NCBI GenBank assembly: GCA_947497265.1
Contig: CANMFP010000010.1
Coordinates: 57,378 to 121,377, forward strand
Length of the DNA: 64,000 nucleotides
Reading direction: 5' to 3'
Origin: an uncultured Isoptericola sp.
Lineage (GTDB): Bacteria > Actinomycetota > Actinomycetes > Actinomycetales > Cellulomonadaceae
Shown here: positions 52,897-62,070 of the stretch, one piece after another
How the letters are laid out: every line of letters starts with the position of its first letter
Numbering within the stretch: position 1 is the first letter of the stretch
The notes under the pieces: model-generated
What the model was told of the DNA's origin: nothing
What the model saw: only the letters and a program-made list of their open reading frames with translations
Databases searched by the model: none
Position numbers and translations under genes: made by a program

Positions 52897-53163
52897 GTGA
52901 TCGTGGCGGAGTCCCTGCCCAAGCGCTACGGCGCCACCACGGCGGTCGACGGCGTCGACTTCGGCGTCCGTCCCGGTGCCGTCACCGGGTTCCTCGGCCC
53001 GAACGGCGCCGGCAAGTCGACGACGATGCGGATGATCGGGGGGCTCGACCATCCCTCGGGCGGCCGGGTGACCGTGGACGGCACGCCGTACGCGTGCCTT
53101 CGTCACCCGTTGGCGGTGCTGCTCGCGGTCGCCGGGCTGCTGCTGCGCCGTCGGGACGCATGA
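52897..53163 (+). pseudogene. Deletion-fused ABC-2 transporter remnant
   Basis: The frame starts as the N-terminal third of a drug-type ABC ATPase ([40 protein letters not shown], then [12 protein letters not shown]) and jumps without frame loss to a hydrophobic end ([16 protein letters not shown]) typical of an ABC-2 permease C-terminus. An internal deletion has joined the two genes of an export operon. The Walker B and signature motifs are gone, so it cannot work as an ATPase. Confidence 0.7.
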
Positions 53164-54260
53164 GCCCGGCGACCCCGGTCGCTCACCCGGGCCCACCCGA
53201 CTCTGCGCCCGACGGCGGGCCCGAGCAGCCCGCCGTCCGCCGGCGCCGACGTCGGTGGCCGTGGGTGGTCGGCGGCGTCGTCGGGATCCTGGCGGCAACC
53301 GTGACGGTGCTCACCCTGGTGTTCCAGCTCGGCCTGCCGTGGTGGAACGGTGAGGACGACCACAACCACGTGCACGTGGCGGCCGACGGCACCCGCCAGC
53401 CCTACCAGGTGCACCTGCCGCCGCAGCACGACGGCGGCACCGCGCTGCCCGTGATGATGGCCGTCCATGGGTGCGGGATGACCGGGTACGGGTGGAACTC
53501 GATGAAGGGATCCACCCAGTTCGACACGCTCGCCGACCGGGAGGGCTTCATCGTCGTCTACCCGACCCAGCGCATGTTCGCCAACAGCATCAACTGCTGG
53601 AACTCCGACGACCCGCGCAACCAGGTCCGGGGCAGCGGTGAGGCGGCGCTGCTGGCCGGCGTGGCCCGCGACGTCGTCGAACGCTACGGCGCCGACCCCG
53701 GGCGCGTCCACGTCTCCGGCGCCTCCTCCGGCGCGGGCACCGCCGTGATCCTCGGTGTCACCTACCCGGACGTGTTCGCCACCGTCACCTCGGTGGCCGG
53801 CGGCGAGTACGGGCTGAACCAGGTCGACCCGGACGACCCGGACGCCACTCCGCCGTCGGTCACCGGACGGCAGGCATGGGCGCAGATGGGCGAGCGGGCC
53901 CGCGCCGTGCCGCTGCTGATCGTGCAGGGCGGAAGCGACGACGTCGTGCCGACCGTCGTCGGTGAGCGGCTGGTGGAGCACTGGCGCACGGTCGTCGACC
54001 TGGTCGTCGACGACGCGCTGGACGGCAGACCGGAGCTCGTCGCCGACACCGTCGTCCACCCGGCCGCCGGGGACCGCTACGCGTACGAGCGGACCGCCTA
54101 CCGTGACCCGGACGGTCAGGTGCTGATCGAGCACGTGTACGCCGACGAGCTCGCCCACGCCTGGTCCACCCCCGGCGCCACCGGCATCTTCACGGACACC
54201 GCCGGCCCCGACGCCACCGACATCGCCTGGCGGTTCGCCCAGCTCCACGACGCCCCCTGA
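53160..54260 (+). CDS. PHB depolymerase family esterase, membrane anchored
   Basis: 366-residue alpha/beta hydrolase. An N-terminal Arg-rich stretch and one transmembrane helix ([20 protein letters not shown]) anchor or export it. The oxyanion region is [14 protein letters not shown], the nucleophile elbow [14 protein letters not shown] (GASSGA), and a late His/Asp pair lies near [11 protein letters not shown]. The family includes secreted polyhydroxybutyrate depolymerases and feruloyl esterases. ATG 53160 overlaps the ABC remnant's stop by 4 nt. Two LuxR-type regulator genes flank it. Confidence 0.88.
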   Translation: MSPATPVAHPGPPDSAPDGGPEQPAVRRRRRRWPWVVGGVVGILAATVTVLTLVFQLGLPWWNGEDDHNHVHVAADGTRQPYQVHLPPQHDGGTALPVMMAVHGCGMTGYGWNSMKGSTQFDTLADREGFIVVYPTQRMFANSINCWNSDDPRNQVRGSGEAALLAGVARDVVERYGADPGRVHVSGASSGAGTAVILGVTYPDVFATVTSVAGGEYGLNQVDPDDPDATPPSVTGRQAWAQMGERARAVPLLIVQGGSDDVVPTVVGERLVEHWRTVVDLVVDDALDGRPELVADTVVHPAAGDRYAYERTAYRDPDGQVLIEHVYADELAHAWSTPGATGIFTDTAGPDATDIAWRFAQLHDAP

Positions 54261-54303
54261 CCGGGCTGCTGCTGGCATCCTGGCGGCCGCGATGCGCATC
54301 GGT

Positions 54304-54309
54304 GATAAT
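54304..54309 (+). promoter_or_regulatory. -10-like element of the second LuxR-type gene
   Basis: GATAAT preceded by TCGGT, matching the leader of the first paralogue at 49938. Confidence 0.5.
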
Positions 54310-54350
54310 CACTTCGACCGGCGCGTACCCGGAGGGTGGAGGCGAACCTG

Positions 54351-57131
54351 GTGGACCTCCTGGGCAGACGTGCCGAGCGCGAGGCCGTCGAGAACGTGCT
54401 GGCCGAGGTGCGGGCCGGGCGGAGCGGTGCGCTGGTGGTGCGTGGTGAGGCAGGCATCGGGAAGACCGCGGTGCTCGAGCACGCTCGGCACACCGCGGCC
54501 TCGGCAGGGTTCCAGGTCGAGTTCCAGGTTGGTGCGGAGTCCGAGACGCAGTTCGCGTTCGCCGGCCTGCACCAGCTGTGCGCGCCGTTGCTGGATCGTG
54601 CGGGGGCCTTGCCCGATCCGCAGCAGGTCGCTCTGGGCGTAGCGTTCGGGCTGCACGGTGGCGCGACGCCGGACAAGTTCCTGGTCGGGCTGGCGACCCT
54701 CAACCTGCTGGCCGAGGTAGCCGAGGACAGGCCGTTGGTGACCCTCGTCGACGATGCGCAGTGGCTGGACCGGGCATCCGCGCAGGTTCTGGCGTTCGTG
54801 GCTCGGCGCCTGGTGGCTGAACGCGTCGCACTCATCTTCGCGGTGCGAGAGCACACCAGGAGTGAGACCCACCCGCTCGCCGGGTTGCCCGAGCTCCGCC
54901 TCCACGGGCTCGGTGAGGCCGACGCGCAGGAGCTGTTGACCGCAGCCGTCCGTACTCCGCTCGATGCCAGGGTGCGCGACCGGATCGTCGCCGAGGCGCG
55001 CGGCAACCCGTTGGCGCTGCTGGAGCTCCCTCGGAGCGCGCCGCTGGCGCAACTGGCCGGTGGATTCGGGCTGCCGGACGCCATGAGTGTTCCCCGCCGC
55101 ATCGAGGAGGGCTTCCGGCAACGCTCGCGGGACCTGCCGACCGAGACGCAGCAGCTGCTGCTGGTCGCCGCGGCCGAGCCGACCGGCGACGCAGCGATGT
55201 TGTGGCGCGCGGCCGCCGAGCTGGGGATCCCGTCTTCCGCGGCCGCGCCCGCGGAAGAGGTCGGCCTGCTGGAGATCGGTCTCCGGGTGCGGTTCCGGCA
55301 CCCGCTGGTGCGGTCGGCGGTCTACCACACGGCCACACCACCGGACCGTCGTCGCGCACACGCGGCACTTGCTGCCGCCACGGATCCGCAGGCCGACCCG
55401 GACCGGTACGCGTGGCACCGCGCGCAGGCGGCGCTGGGCGCCGACGAGGACGTCGCCGCCCAGCTGGAGCGCACAGCCGACCGGGCCCGCTCCCGCGGGG
55501 GTATGGCCGCCGCGGCCTCGTTCCTGCAGCACGCCTTCGAGCTGACCCCGTCGTCAGCGCGTCGTACGGCACGCGCACTGAAGGCCGCCTCGACGCTGCA
55601 CGAGGCCGGAGCGTCCCAGGACGCTCGAGAGCTGCTGGCGCTGGTCGATGTCGAGCCGCTGGACGCGTTCCAGCGAGCCCGCCTCGCACTGCTGCGAGCG
55701 CGGATCGAGTTCCACGTGACACGTCACGGCGACGCGGCTCGGATGCTGCTGGACGCGGCTCGGATGCTCACGCCGCATGACGTCGCGCTGGCCCGTGAGA
55801 CCTATCTGCACGCTCTCGATGCCGCGATCATCACGGGTGGGAGCCCTGGCTACGGGGTGCGTGAGGTCGCCCACGCAGCCCGGGCAGCGCCGCCCGCACC
55901 CGGGCCGCCGGGGCCCTCCGACCTGTTGCTCGACGGGATGGTGACGATCTTCACCCAGGGCTACGCGGCGGGTGTGCCCGTACTGCGCCGCGCACTGGAA
56001 GCGTTCCGCGCCGACGAGTTCCGCGCGGGCCGCGCCCGGGGTCACGACGATCGCCGCTGGTTGTCGCACGCCAGCCGCACCGCGAGCGTGCTCTTCGACG
56101 ACACGAGCCTTCATGCGTTGGCCACGCGCCACGTACGACTCGCTCGCGACGCCGGTGCGCTCGTCACCCTCCCCGCCGCGCTCCTGTTCCAGTCCGTCGC
56201 GATGACGGTCAGCGGCGAGCTCGAGCGCGCCGGTGAGCTGGCCGCCGAGCAGTCAGCGATCGCCGCCGCGACCGGGGCCGTTCCGCTGCCTGACGCGCAG
56301 CTCGTCCTCGCTGCCTGGCGCGGCCGTCCGGACGAGACCGTAGAGAGCTACACGACCGTCACCCAGGACGCTGCCGAACGTGAGCGCGGCACCGAGGTGT
56401 CCCTCGCGCAGTACGCGTTGGCGGTGCTGCACAACGGTCTGGGCGACTACACCGCCGCGCAGGAGGCTGCGGCGCGCGCGTGCGAGTCGGACGCCCTGAA
56501 TCCGAGCAACCTGGCGCTGCCGGAACTCATCGAGGCGGCATGCCGTGCCGGCCGGCCGGAGCAGGCCCTGGAGGCAGCGGACGAGCTCGGCTCGAGAGCA
56601 CGAGCCAGCGGCACCCCGTGGGCGCTGGGGCTCGCCGCCCGTTCACGGGGTCTGATCACGTCGGGTCCCGGCGCCGAGGAGCACTATCTCGAGAGCATCG
56701 GACAGCTCGGCCGCAGCACGATGACCGGCCATCTCGCCCGCACCCACCTCGTCTACGGCGAGTGGCTGCGCCGCGAGGGCCGCCGCCTGGACGCCCGCGA
56801 ACAGCTGCGCACCGCCCATGAGCTGCTGGCGGACATGGGTGCGGAAGCGTTCGCAGAGCGCGCCGCCCGCGAGCTGCGCGCTACCGGCGAGCATGCCCGC
56901 AAGCGCAACCCCCGGCCCACCGACGCCCTCACCGCGCAAGAGCTGCACGTCGCGCGACTGGTGGCCACGGGCGCCACCTCCCGAGAAGCCGGCGCACAGC
57001 TGTTCCTCAGCCCTCGCACCATCGAGGCCCACCTGCGGAACATCTTCCGCAAGCTCGGCGTCACCTCTCGTCGACAGCTCAAGGACGTGCGACTGGGCTT
57101 GCTGCACGGCGAGGCGGCAGGGTCGAGGTGA
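54351..57131 (+). CDS. Large LuxR-type AAA ATPase regulator (LAL family), copy B
   Basis: 926-residue paralogue of the gene at 50013, collinear along its whole length. Walker A is [17 protein letters not shown], Walker B VTLVDDAQWLDRAS, and the C-terminal LuxR HTH is [20 protein letters not shown] followed by AGAQLFLSPRTIEAHLRNIF. GTG 54351 has GTGGAGG upstream; GTG 54336 is possible and would add five residues. The helical middle is the most diverged part, so the two probably sense different ligands or partners. Confidence 0.9.
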   Translation: MDLLGRRAEREAVENVLAEVRAGRSGALVVRGEAGIGKTAVLEHARHTAASAGFQVEFQVGAESETQFAFAGLHQLCAPLLDRAGALPDPQQVALGVAFGLHGGATPDKFLVGLATLNLLAEVAEDRPLVTLVDDAQWLDRASAQVLAFVARRLVAERVALIFAVREHTRSETHPLAGLPELRLHGLGEADAQELLTAAVRTPLDARVRDRIVAEARGNPLALLELPRSAPLAQLAGGFGLPDAMSVPRRIEEGFRQRSRDLPTETQQLLLVAAAEPTGDAAMLWRAAAELGIPSSAAAPAEEVGLLEIGLRVRFRHPLVRSAVYHTATPPDRRRAHAALAAATDPQADPDRYAWHRAQAALGADEDVAAQLERTADRARSRGGMAAAASFLQHAFELTPSSARRTARALKAASTLHEAGASQDARELLALVDVEPLDAFQRARLALLRARIEFHVTRHGDAARMLLDAARMLTPHDVALARETYLHALDAAIITGGSPGYGVREVAHAARAAPPAPGPPGPSDLLLDGMVTIFTQGYAAGVPVLRRALEAFRADEFRAGRARGHDDRRWLSHASRTASVLFDDTSLHALATRHVRLARDAGALVTLPAALLFQSVAMTVSGELERAGELAAEQSAIAAATGAVPLPDAQLVLAAWRGRPDETVESYTTVTQDAAERERGTEVSLAQYALAVLHNGLGDYTAAQEAAARACESDALNPSNLALPELIEAACRAGRPEQALEAADELGSRARASGTPWALGLAARSRGLITSGPGAEEHYLESIGQLGRSTMTGHLARTHLVYGEWLRREGRRLDAREQLRTAHELLADMGAEAFAERAARELRATGEHARKRNPRPTDALTAQELHVARLVATGATSREAGAQLFLSPRTIEAHLRNIFRKLGVTSRRQLKDVRLGLLHGEAAGSR

Positions 57132-57223
57132 TCATCCGCAGCGTGGGCATCAGGCCGAGGGGACCTGGGACGAGGGTGGACGGGTCTCGTGGACGCCCCG
57201 GCGTCCGTGGCAGGATCGGCCCC

Positions 57224-58057
57224 GTGACACCGCAGACGCTGCACCTGTCCGATTCGTCCCGCCGTGCGTTCGACGTGGACGCCGAGCGCCCCGTGCGGGT
57301 GCACGTGTGGCGTTCCGCGATGCCGGAGGCCCCTCTGGTGCTGCTGTCCCACGGCACGGGCGGGGCGGCCGAGGACCTCGCGTGGTGGGTCGCCGGGCTG
57401 CAGGGTGCCGGGTTCGACGTCGCCGCGGTGGACCACCACGGCAACAACCACCGAGACCGGTACCTCGCCGAGGGATTCGCCTGGTGGTGGGAGCGTCCCC
57501 GCGACCTCTCCTTCGTGCTCGACCACGTCGAGGCACGGGGCCCCGTCGGCGCGTGCGGCTTCTCGTTCGGGGGTTACACCGCCGCGGCGGTGTGCGGCGC
57601 GCGGGTGTCGGCCAACGCCTACCGGGCGCTGGTGACCGGCCAGATCGAGTCGCCGCCCACACCGGAGTACCCCGGGGTCGCCGAGGACCTGGCGGCCCGC
57701 TACGGCGAGTCCGACGCCGAGACGTGGGTCGGTCTCGCCGCGGCCGACCATCGCGACCCGCGCGTGCGTGCCGGCTTCCTGCTCTGCCCGTCGGTCGGGC
57801 CGCTGATCACCGCTGAGAGCTTGGCGGCGGTCGACGTCCCCGTGGCGGTGCGTTGGACGGCCGCCGACGAGATCGCCCCACCGGCAGGCAACGGCCTGCG
57901 CTACACCGAGCTGATCCCCGGAGCCGACGGCGGCACCGTGGGCGCCCCGACGGCGGGCCACTACGGATTCGTCCGCCCCGACCAGGACGACCCGCAGGCG
58001 AAGGCCGACGTGGTGGCGGCGTCCGCTTCCTTCTTCGCGCGCGAGCTGCGCGGATGA
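57224..58057 (+). CDS. Alpha/beta hydrolase (dienelactone hydrolase-like)
   Basis: 277-residue alpha/beta hydrolase with the nucleophile elbow GACGFSFGGYTAAAV, an oxyanion segment VLLSHGTGGAAEDLAWWV and a late His (TAGHYGFVRP). GTG 57224 is preferred; the frame extends to 57128 but that part is not conserved-looking. CAGGAT lies 7 nt upstream, so the transcript may be leaderless. It overlaps an SDR gene by 4 nt. The substrate is unknown. Confidence 0.82.
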   Translation: MTPQTLHLSDSSRRAFDVDAERPVRVHVWRSAMPEAPLVLLSHGTGGAAEDLAWWVAGLQGAGFDVAAVDHHGNNHRDRYLAEGFAWWWERPRDLSFVLDHVEARGPVGACGFSFGGYTAAAVCGARVSANAYRALVTGQIESPPTPEYPGVAEDLAARYGESDAETWVGLAAADHRDPRVRAGFLLCPSVGPLITAESLAAVDVPVAVRWTAADEIAPPAGNGLRYTELIPGADGGTVGAPTAGHYGFVRPDQDDPQAKADVVAASASFFARELRG

Positions 58058-58824
58058 CCGGTCCCGGGGGCCTCTTCGCGCTGGACGGCCGTACCGTCGT
58101 CGTGACGGGCGGCTCCTCCGGCATCGGCCGGGCGATCGCCACGGCTCTCGCGGGGGCGGGCGCCGCCGTCGTCGTCGTGGCCCGCGGACGTGCCGCCCTG
58201 GACGACACCGTCGCAGAGCTCACCGGCTCGGGGTGCCGGGCCGCAGCCGTCCCGGGCGACCTGTCCACTCGCGAGGGGATTCGCGCCGTCGCCGACGGCG
58301 TGGTCGAGCCGTTCGGCGAGCCCGACGTCGTGGTGTCCAGCGCGGGGGTGAACCTGCGTCCGCCCATGCAGGAGATCGACGAGGCCGTCTGGGACGCGAC
58401 GATGACGGTGAACCTCGAGGCTCCCTTCTGGCTCGGTCAGCGGTTCGGGCCGGGCATGGCCGAGCGTGGCTACGGGCGCCTGATCCACGTGAGCTCCCAG
58501 CAGGCACACCGCGCGTTCGTCGCCAGCGGCGCCTACGGCGTATCCAAGGGCGGCCTGGAGTCGCTCGCGCGCTCCCAGGCGGAGGCGTGGTCGCCGTGGG
58601 GGGTCACGGCGAACACCCTCGTGCCCGGATTCGTCCTCACACCGCTCAACCGGCGCCTCCAGCGGGAACCCGGACGCGTCGCGGCGCTCGCGGACCGCAC
58701 CCTGGTCGGCCGGAACGGGGTGCCGGACGACTTCGCCGGCCCGGCCGTGTTCCTGGCCAGCGCGGCCTCGTCGTACGTGACGGGCCAGTCGATCCACGTC
58801 GACGGCGGGTTCTCCGTGCACTGA
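58054..58824 (+). CDS. SDR family oxidoreductase
   Basis: 256-residue classical SDR: VTGGSSGIGRAIATAL, SSAGVNLRPPM in place of NNAG (Asn replaced by Ser), HVSSQQAHRAF, YGVSK and YVTGQSIHVDGGFSVH. The SSAG change affects the structural NNAG motif but the Ser-Tyr-Lys triad is intact. It is coupled to the hydrolase gene, so an ester or lactone product may be oxidised next (inference). Confidence 0.88.
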   Translation: MTGPGGLFALDGRTVVVTGGSSGIGRAIATALAGAGAAVVVVARGRAALDDTVAELTGSGCRAAAVPGDLSTREGIRAVADGVVEPFGEPDVVVSSAGVNLRPPMQEIDEAVWDATMTVNLEAPFWLGQRFGPGMAERGYGRLIHVSSQQAHRAFVASGAYGVSKGGLESLARSQAEAWSPWGVTANTLVPGFVLTPLNRRLQREPGRVAALADRTLVGRNGVPDDFAGPAVFLASAASSYVTGQSIHVDGGFSVH

Positions 58825-58872
58825 GCGGCCCGGGGCAGCACACTGGCAGCACCCGAGGCGGAGGGAGCGGTC

Positions 58873-60063
58873 GTGAGACAGCCCACGGAGGACGTCCCGC
58901 AGTGGCTGCGCACGGCGGGCGGCTGGTCATGGCGGCTCGTGGCCGTCGTGGTGGCCGTCGCGCTGGTGGTGTTCGCGACGGCGCAGGTCCGTGTCGTCTT
59001 CGTCGCGGTCTTCCTGGCGCTGGTGCTGACGTCCGTGTTCCGACCGTTGGCGGACCTCTACGCCCGGGTCATGCCCCGGGCGCTGGCGACCGCGCTGGCG
59101 CTCCTGAGCGGAGTCGTCGTGTTCGGCGGTCTGATGGCCTACGTCGTGGCCTCGGTGGCGGGGCAGTGGACGCGTCTCGCCGGTGAGTTCGACACCGGTG
59201 TGCAACAGATCCTCGACTCCTTGCAGAACCTGCCGTTCGGTCTGTCGATCACGGGCGAGCAGCTCAACGAGTGGATCGACGCCGGGCAGGAGTGGCTCGG
59301 CGACAACGCCCAGAACCTGGCCGGCCAGGCGGCGGAGCGTGCCGGTTCGGTGGTGGAGGGCTTCATGGTCTTCGCCCTGGCGATCTTCTGCACCGTGTTC
59401 TTCGTCTACTCGGGCGGCACCATGTGGCGGTGGTTCCTCGGCCAGGTGCCCGCCCGGCAGCGTCGCCGGTGGCAGGAGGCGGCGGGAGCCGGGTGGTACA
59501 CCTTCTCGGGCTTCGCACGCGGGACCGTCATCATCGCGTTCATCGACGGTGTGCTCGCCTTCGTCCTGCTGCAGATCCTCGGGGTGCCGCTCGCCGCCCC
59601 GCTGGCGGTCCTCGTGCTGATCGGCGCGTTCATCCCCATCATCGGCGCGCCGCTGGCCATGATCATCGCCGCCGTCGTGGCGCTCGCCGCGCAGGGGTTC
59701 GTCACGGCGCTGATCGTCACGCTGGGCATCGCGGCCATCGGCCAGCTCGAGGGACACGTGTTGCAGCCGCTCATCATGGGCAAGCAGGTGTCGCTGCACC
59801 CGGTGGTCGTGGCGGTGGCGGTGCTCTCCGGCACGGTGCTCGCCGGGATCCTCGGCGCCGTCGTCGCGGTCCCGCTCGTCGCGGTCGTCTGGACCGTCTT
59901 CTCCACCTTGCGCGGCAGTCCGCCCATCCTGCTCCCGCCCGCCCCCGGGGGCGTGTCCGGACCGGACCCGCCGGGGACGGCCGAGCAGACGGTGCCGGCT
60001 GACCCCGCGCAGGACGACGTCGCCGAGGATCAGGGGCCCCGGCAACCGCCGCAGCCCGCCTGA
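58873..60063 (+). CDS. AI-2E family transporter (PerM-like)
   Basis: 396-residue membrane protein with about eight hydrophobic segments in the AI-2E exporter layout: two near the N-terminus, a soluble loop (residues ~95-160), and the conserved IGAFIPIIGAPLAMI and GHVLQPLIMGKQVSLHP near the end. A Pro-rich cytoplasmic tail follows. GTG 58873 has GGAGGGAG upstream. The family exports diverse small molecules or ions, and the name does not imply AI-2 signalling here. Confidence 0.88.
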   Translation: MRQPTEDVPQWLRTAGGWSWRLVAVVVAVALVVFATAQVRVVFVAVFLALVLTSVFRPLADLYARVMPRALATALALLSGVVVFGGLMAYVVASVAGQWTRLAGEFDTGVQQILDSLQNLPFGLSITGEQLNEWIDAGQEWLGDNAQNLAGQAAERAGSVVEGFMVFALAIFCTVFFVYSGGTMWRWFLGQVPARQRRRWQEAAGAGWYTFSGFARGTVIIAFIDGVLAFVLLQILGVPLAAPLAVLVLIGAFIPIIGAPLAMIIAAVVALAAQGFVTALIVTLGIAAIGQLEGHVLQPLIMGKQVSLHPVVVAVAVLSGTVLAGILGAVVAVPLVAVVWTVFSTLRGSPPILLPPAPGGVSGPDPPGTAEQTVPADPAQDDVAEDQGPRQPPQPA

Positions 60064-60106
60064 CGGCCGCTCGTCCCGAGCCGGGCGGGCCTGGCAGTAT
60101 GCGCGC

Positions 60107-60721
60107 ATGGAACCGTTCGTCCTCCGTGACGCGCACGTCACGCTGTCCGTCCCCACCCTCGCGGACGTCGACCAGGTGGCCGAGGCCTGCACCGACCCCG
60201 AGATCGCCGCCTGGACCGTGGTCCCGTCGCCCTACACGCGGCAGGACGCCGAGGGCTTCGTGACGCAGATGGTCGCGGACGGCTGGGGGCGGGACACCAT
60301 GTACACCTGGGCGGTGCGTCCGGCCGGCCAGATCGACGGCCCGGTGCTGGGCATGATGGGTGTCGGCGTCACAGCCGGTGCTCCCGGCGCCGACCGCGCC
60401 GGCGAGATCGGGTACTGGACCGCCCCCGACGCCCGGGGACGCGGCATCACCACCGCGGCCGCGCGGCTCGCGGCCGACTGGGCGCTGAGCCCGGACGGGC
60501 TGGGGCTGACCCGCCTGCAGTGGCAGGCGTACGTCGGCAACTGGCCGTCGCGCCGGGTGGCGTGGCGGCTCGGTTTCCGGTCCGAGGGGACCCTGCGCCG
60601 CTACGGGATGCAGCGCGGCGTCCTGCGCGACTCGTGGATGGCGTCGCTGCTGGCCGACGACCCGCGCGGCCCGTCCGAGCCGTGGCCGGCCGAGGCGCCC
60701 GTGCCGGGAGCGGGGCGATGA
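60107..60721 (+). CDS. GNAT family N-acetyltransferase (RimJ/RimL-like)
   Basis: 204-residue acetyltransferase: LRDAHVTLSVPTLADVDQVA N-terminus, IGYWTAPDARGRGITTAAAR CoA site, and GNWPSRRVAWRLGFRSEGTL, typical of the RimJ/RimL branch. CAGTAT lies 6 nt before the ATG, so it may be leaderless. Its stop overlaps the monooxygenase start by 4 nt. Confidence 0.85.
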   Translation: MEPFVLRDAHVTLSVPTLADVDQVAEACTDPEIAAWTVVPSPYTRQDAEGFVTQMVADGWGRDTMYTWAVRPAGQIDGPVLGMMGVGVTAGAPGADRAGEIGYWTAPDARGRGITTAAARLAADWALSPDGLGLTRLQWQAYVGNWPSRRVAWRLGFRSEGTLRRYGMQRGVLRDSWMASLLADDPRGPSEPWPAEAPVPGAGR

Positions 60722-62070
60722 CCCTGCGGCGCACCGCCGTGATCGGTGCGGGCCCGTCCGGCCTGGCCGCTGCCCGTGCCCTCGACCGGGCCGGCCTGGA
60801 GCTCGTGGGCTACGAGGCCCACCACGACGTCGGCGGTCTGTGGGACATCGACAACCCGAGGTCGACGGTCTACGAGTCGGCGCACCTCATCTCGTCGCGG
60901 ACCACCACCGAGTTCTCGGAGCTCGCGATGGACTGCGACGCCGACTACCCGTCCCATCGTGAGCTCCTGCGCTACTTCCGCATGTACGCGGACACCTTCG
61001 ACCTGCGCCGGCACTACCGGTTCGGCACACGGGTCACCGCGGTCGAGCCCGTGGGCGGCGACGCGTCGGGACGCCGCGGCTGGGAGGTCGTCGCCACCAG
61101 GCCCGACGGCGGCACGAGCGTGGAGCGGTACTCGCACGTCGTCGTCGCGAACGGGACGCTGGCCGAGCCGAACGTCCCCACCTTCGAGGGGCGCTTCACC
61201 GGCGAGCTGCTGCACTCGAGCGAGTACCGTGGCGCCGACGTCTTCGACGGCAAGCGGGTGCTGGTCGTGGGTGGTGGGAACTCCGGCTGCGACATCGCGG
61301 TGGACGCCGTGCACCGCGCTGCGGCGGTCGAGCTGTCGGTGCGGCGGGGGTACTGGTTCGTCCCGCGGTACCTGCTCGGTCGGCCCACCGACACCCTCAA
61401 CCAGGGTCGACCGCTGCCGGCCCGGATCAAGCAGGCCGTGGACTCGAGGCTGCCGAGACTGCTGAACGGTGACCCGCAGCGGTTCGGCTTCCCGGCACCC
61501 GACCACAAGATCTACGAGTCGCACCCCGTGGTGAACTCCCTGGTCCTGCAGCACGCCGGCCAGGGCGATCTGCGGGTGCGGGCGGACGTCCGGAGCTTCG
61601 ACGGCGACACCGTGCACTTCGTCGACGGCACCGCCGGGCGCTACGACGTCGTGCTGCTGGCCACCGGGTACCGGCTCGACTACCCGTTCCTCGACCCGGC
61701 GCACCTGGCCTGGTCCGGACCGGGTTCCGGGACCGCGCCGGGACTCTTCTGCAACATCGTGCCGCCCTCGCTCAACGGCCTGTTCGTCGTGGGCATGCTG
61801 GAGGCGTCGGGCATCGGCTGGCAGGGCCGGGCCGAGCAGGCCGAGCTGGTGGCCCGCTACCTCGCTGCCGAGGCCGCGGGGGCCGAGGGTGACGCAGCCG
61901 CCGGACGGCGGGCCGAGGCGTTCCGTCGGCGGATCGGTCAGGCGTGGCCCGACCTGACCGGCGGGTACCGCTACCTCGGGCTGGAGCGGATGAGCTATTA
62001 CGTGAACAAGGACGCCTACCGCCGGACCGTGCGCCGGTTCGCCGACGATCTGGCGGGGTCGGCACGATGA
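60718..62070 (+). CDS. Flavin-containing monooxygenase (FMO-like)
   Basis: 450-residue class B flavin monooxygenase. FAD site GAGPSGLAAARAL near the N-terminus, the FMO fingerprint FTGELLHSSEY (FxGxxxHxxxY), NADPH site VVGGGNSGCDIAVD, and the C-terminal LLATGYRLDYPFL motif. It uses NADPH and oxygen to oxygenate a soft nucleophile (N or S) or, in some members, ketones. It overlaps the BASS-family transporter gene by 4 nt, suggesting that transporter and enzyme act on related compounds (inference). Confidence 0.9.
   Translation: MTLRRTAVIGAGPSGLAAARALDRAGLELVGYEAHHDVGGLWDIDNPRSTVYESAHLISSRTTTEFSELAMDCDADYPSHRELLRYFRMYADTFDLRRHYRFGTRVTAVEPVGGDASGRRGWEVVATRPDGGTSVERYSHVVVANGTLAEPNVPTFEGRFTGELLHSSEYRGADVFDGKRVLVVGGGNSGCDIAVDAVHRAAAVELSVRRGYWFVPRYLLGRPTDTLNQGRPLPARIKQAVDSRLPRLLNGDPQRFGFPAPDHKIYESHPVVNSLVLQHAGQGDLRVRADVRSFDGDTVHFVDGTAGRYDVVLLATGYRLDYPFLDPAHLAWSGPGSGTAPGLFCNIVPPSLNGLFVVGMLEASGIGWQGRAEQAELVARYLAAEAAGAEGDAAAGRRAEAFRRRIGQAWPDLTGGYRYLGLERMSYYVNKDAYRRTVRRFADDLAGSAR

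Noticed and set aside
58873..60063. Quorum sensing by autoinducer-2, from the family name AI-2E
   Set aside because: No luxS or lsr genes are present and most family members have other or unknown cargo.
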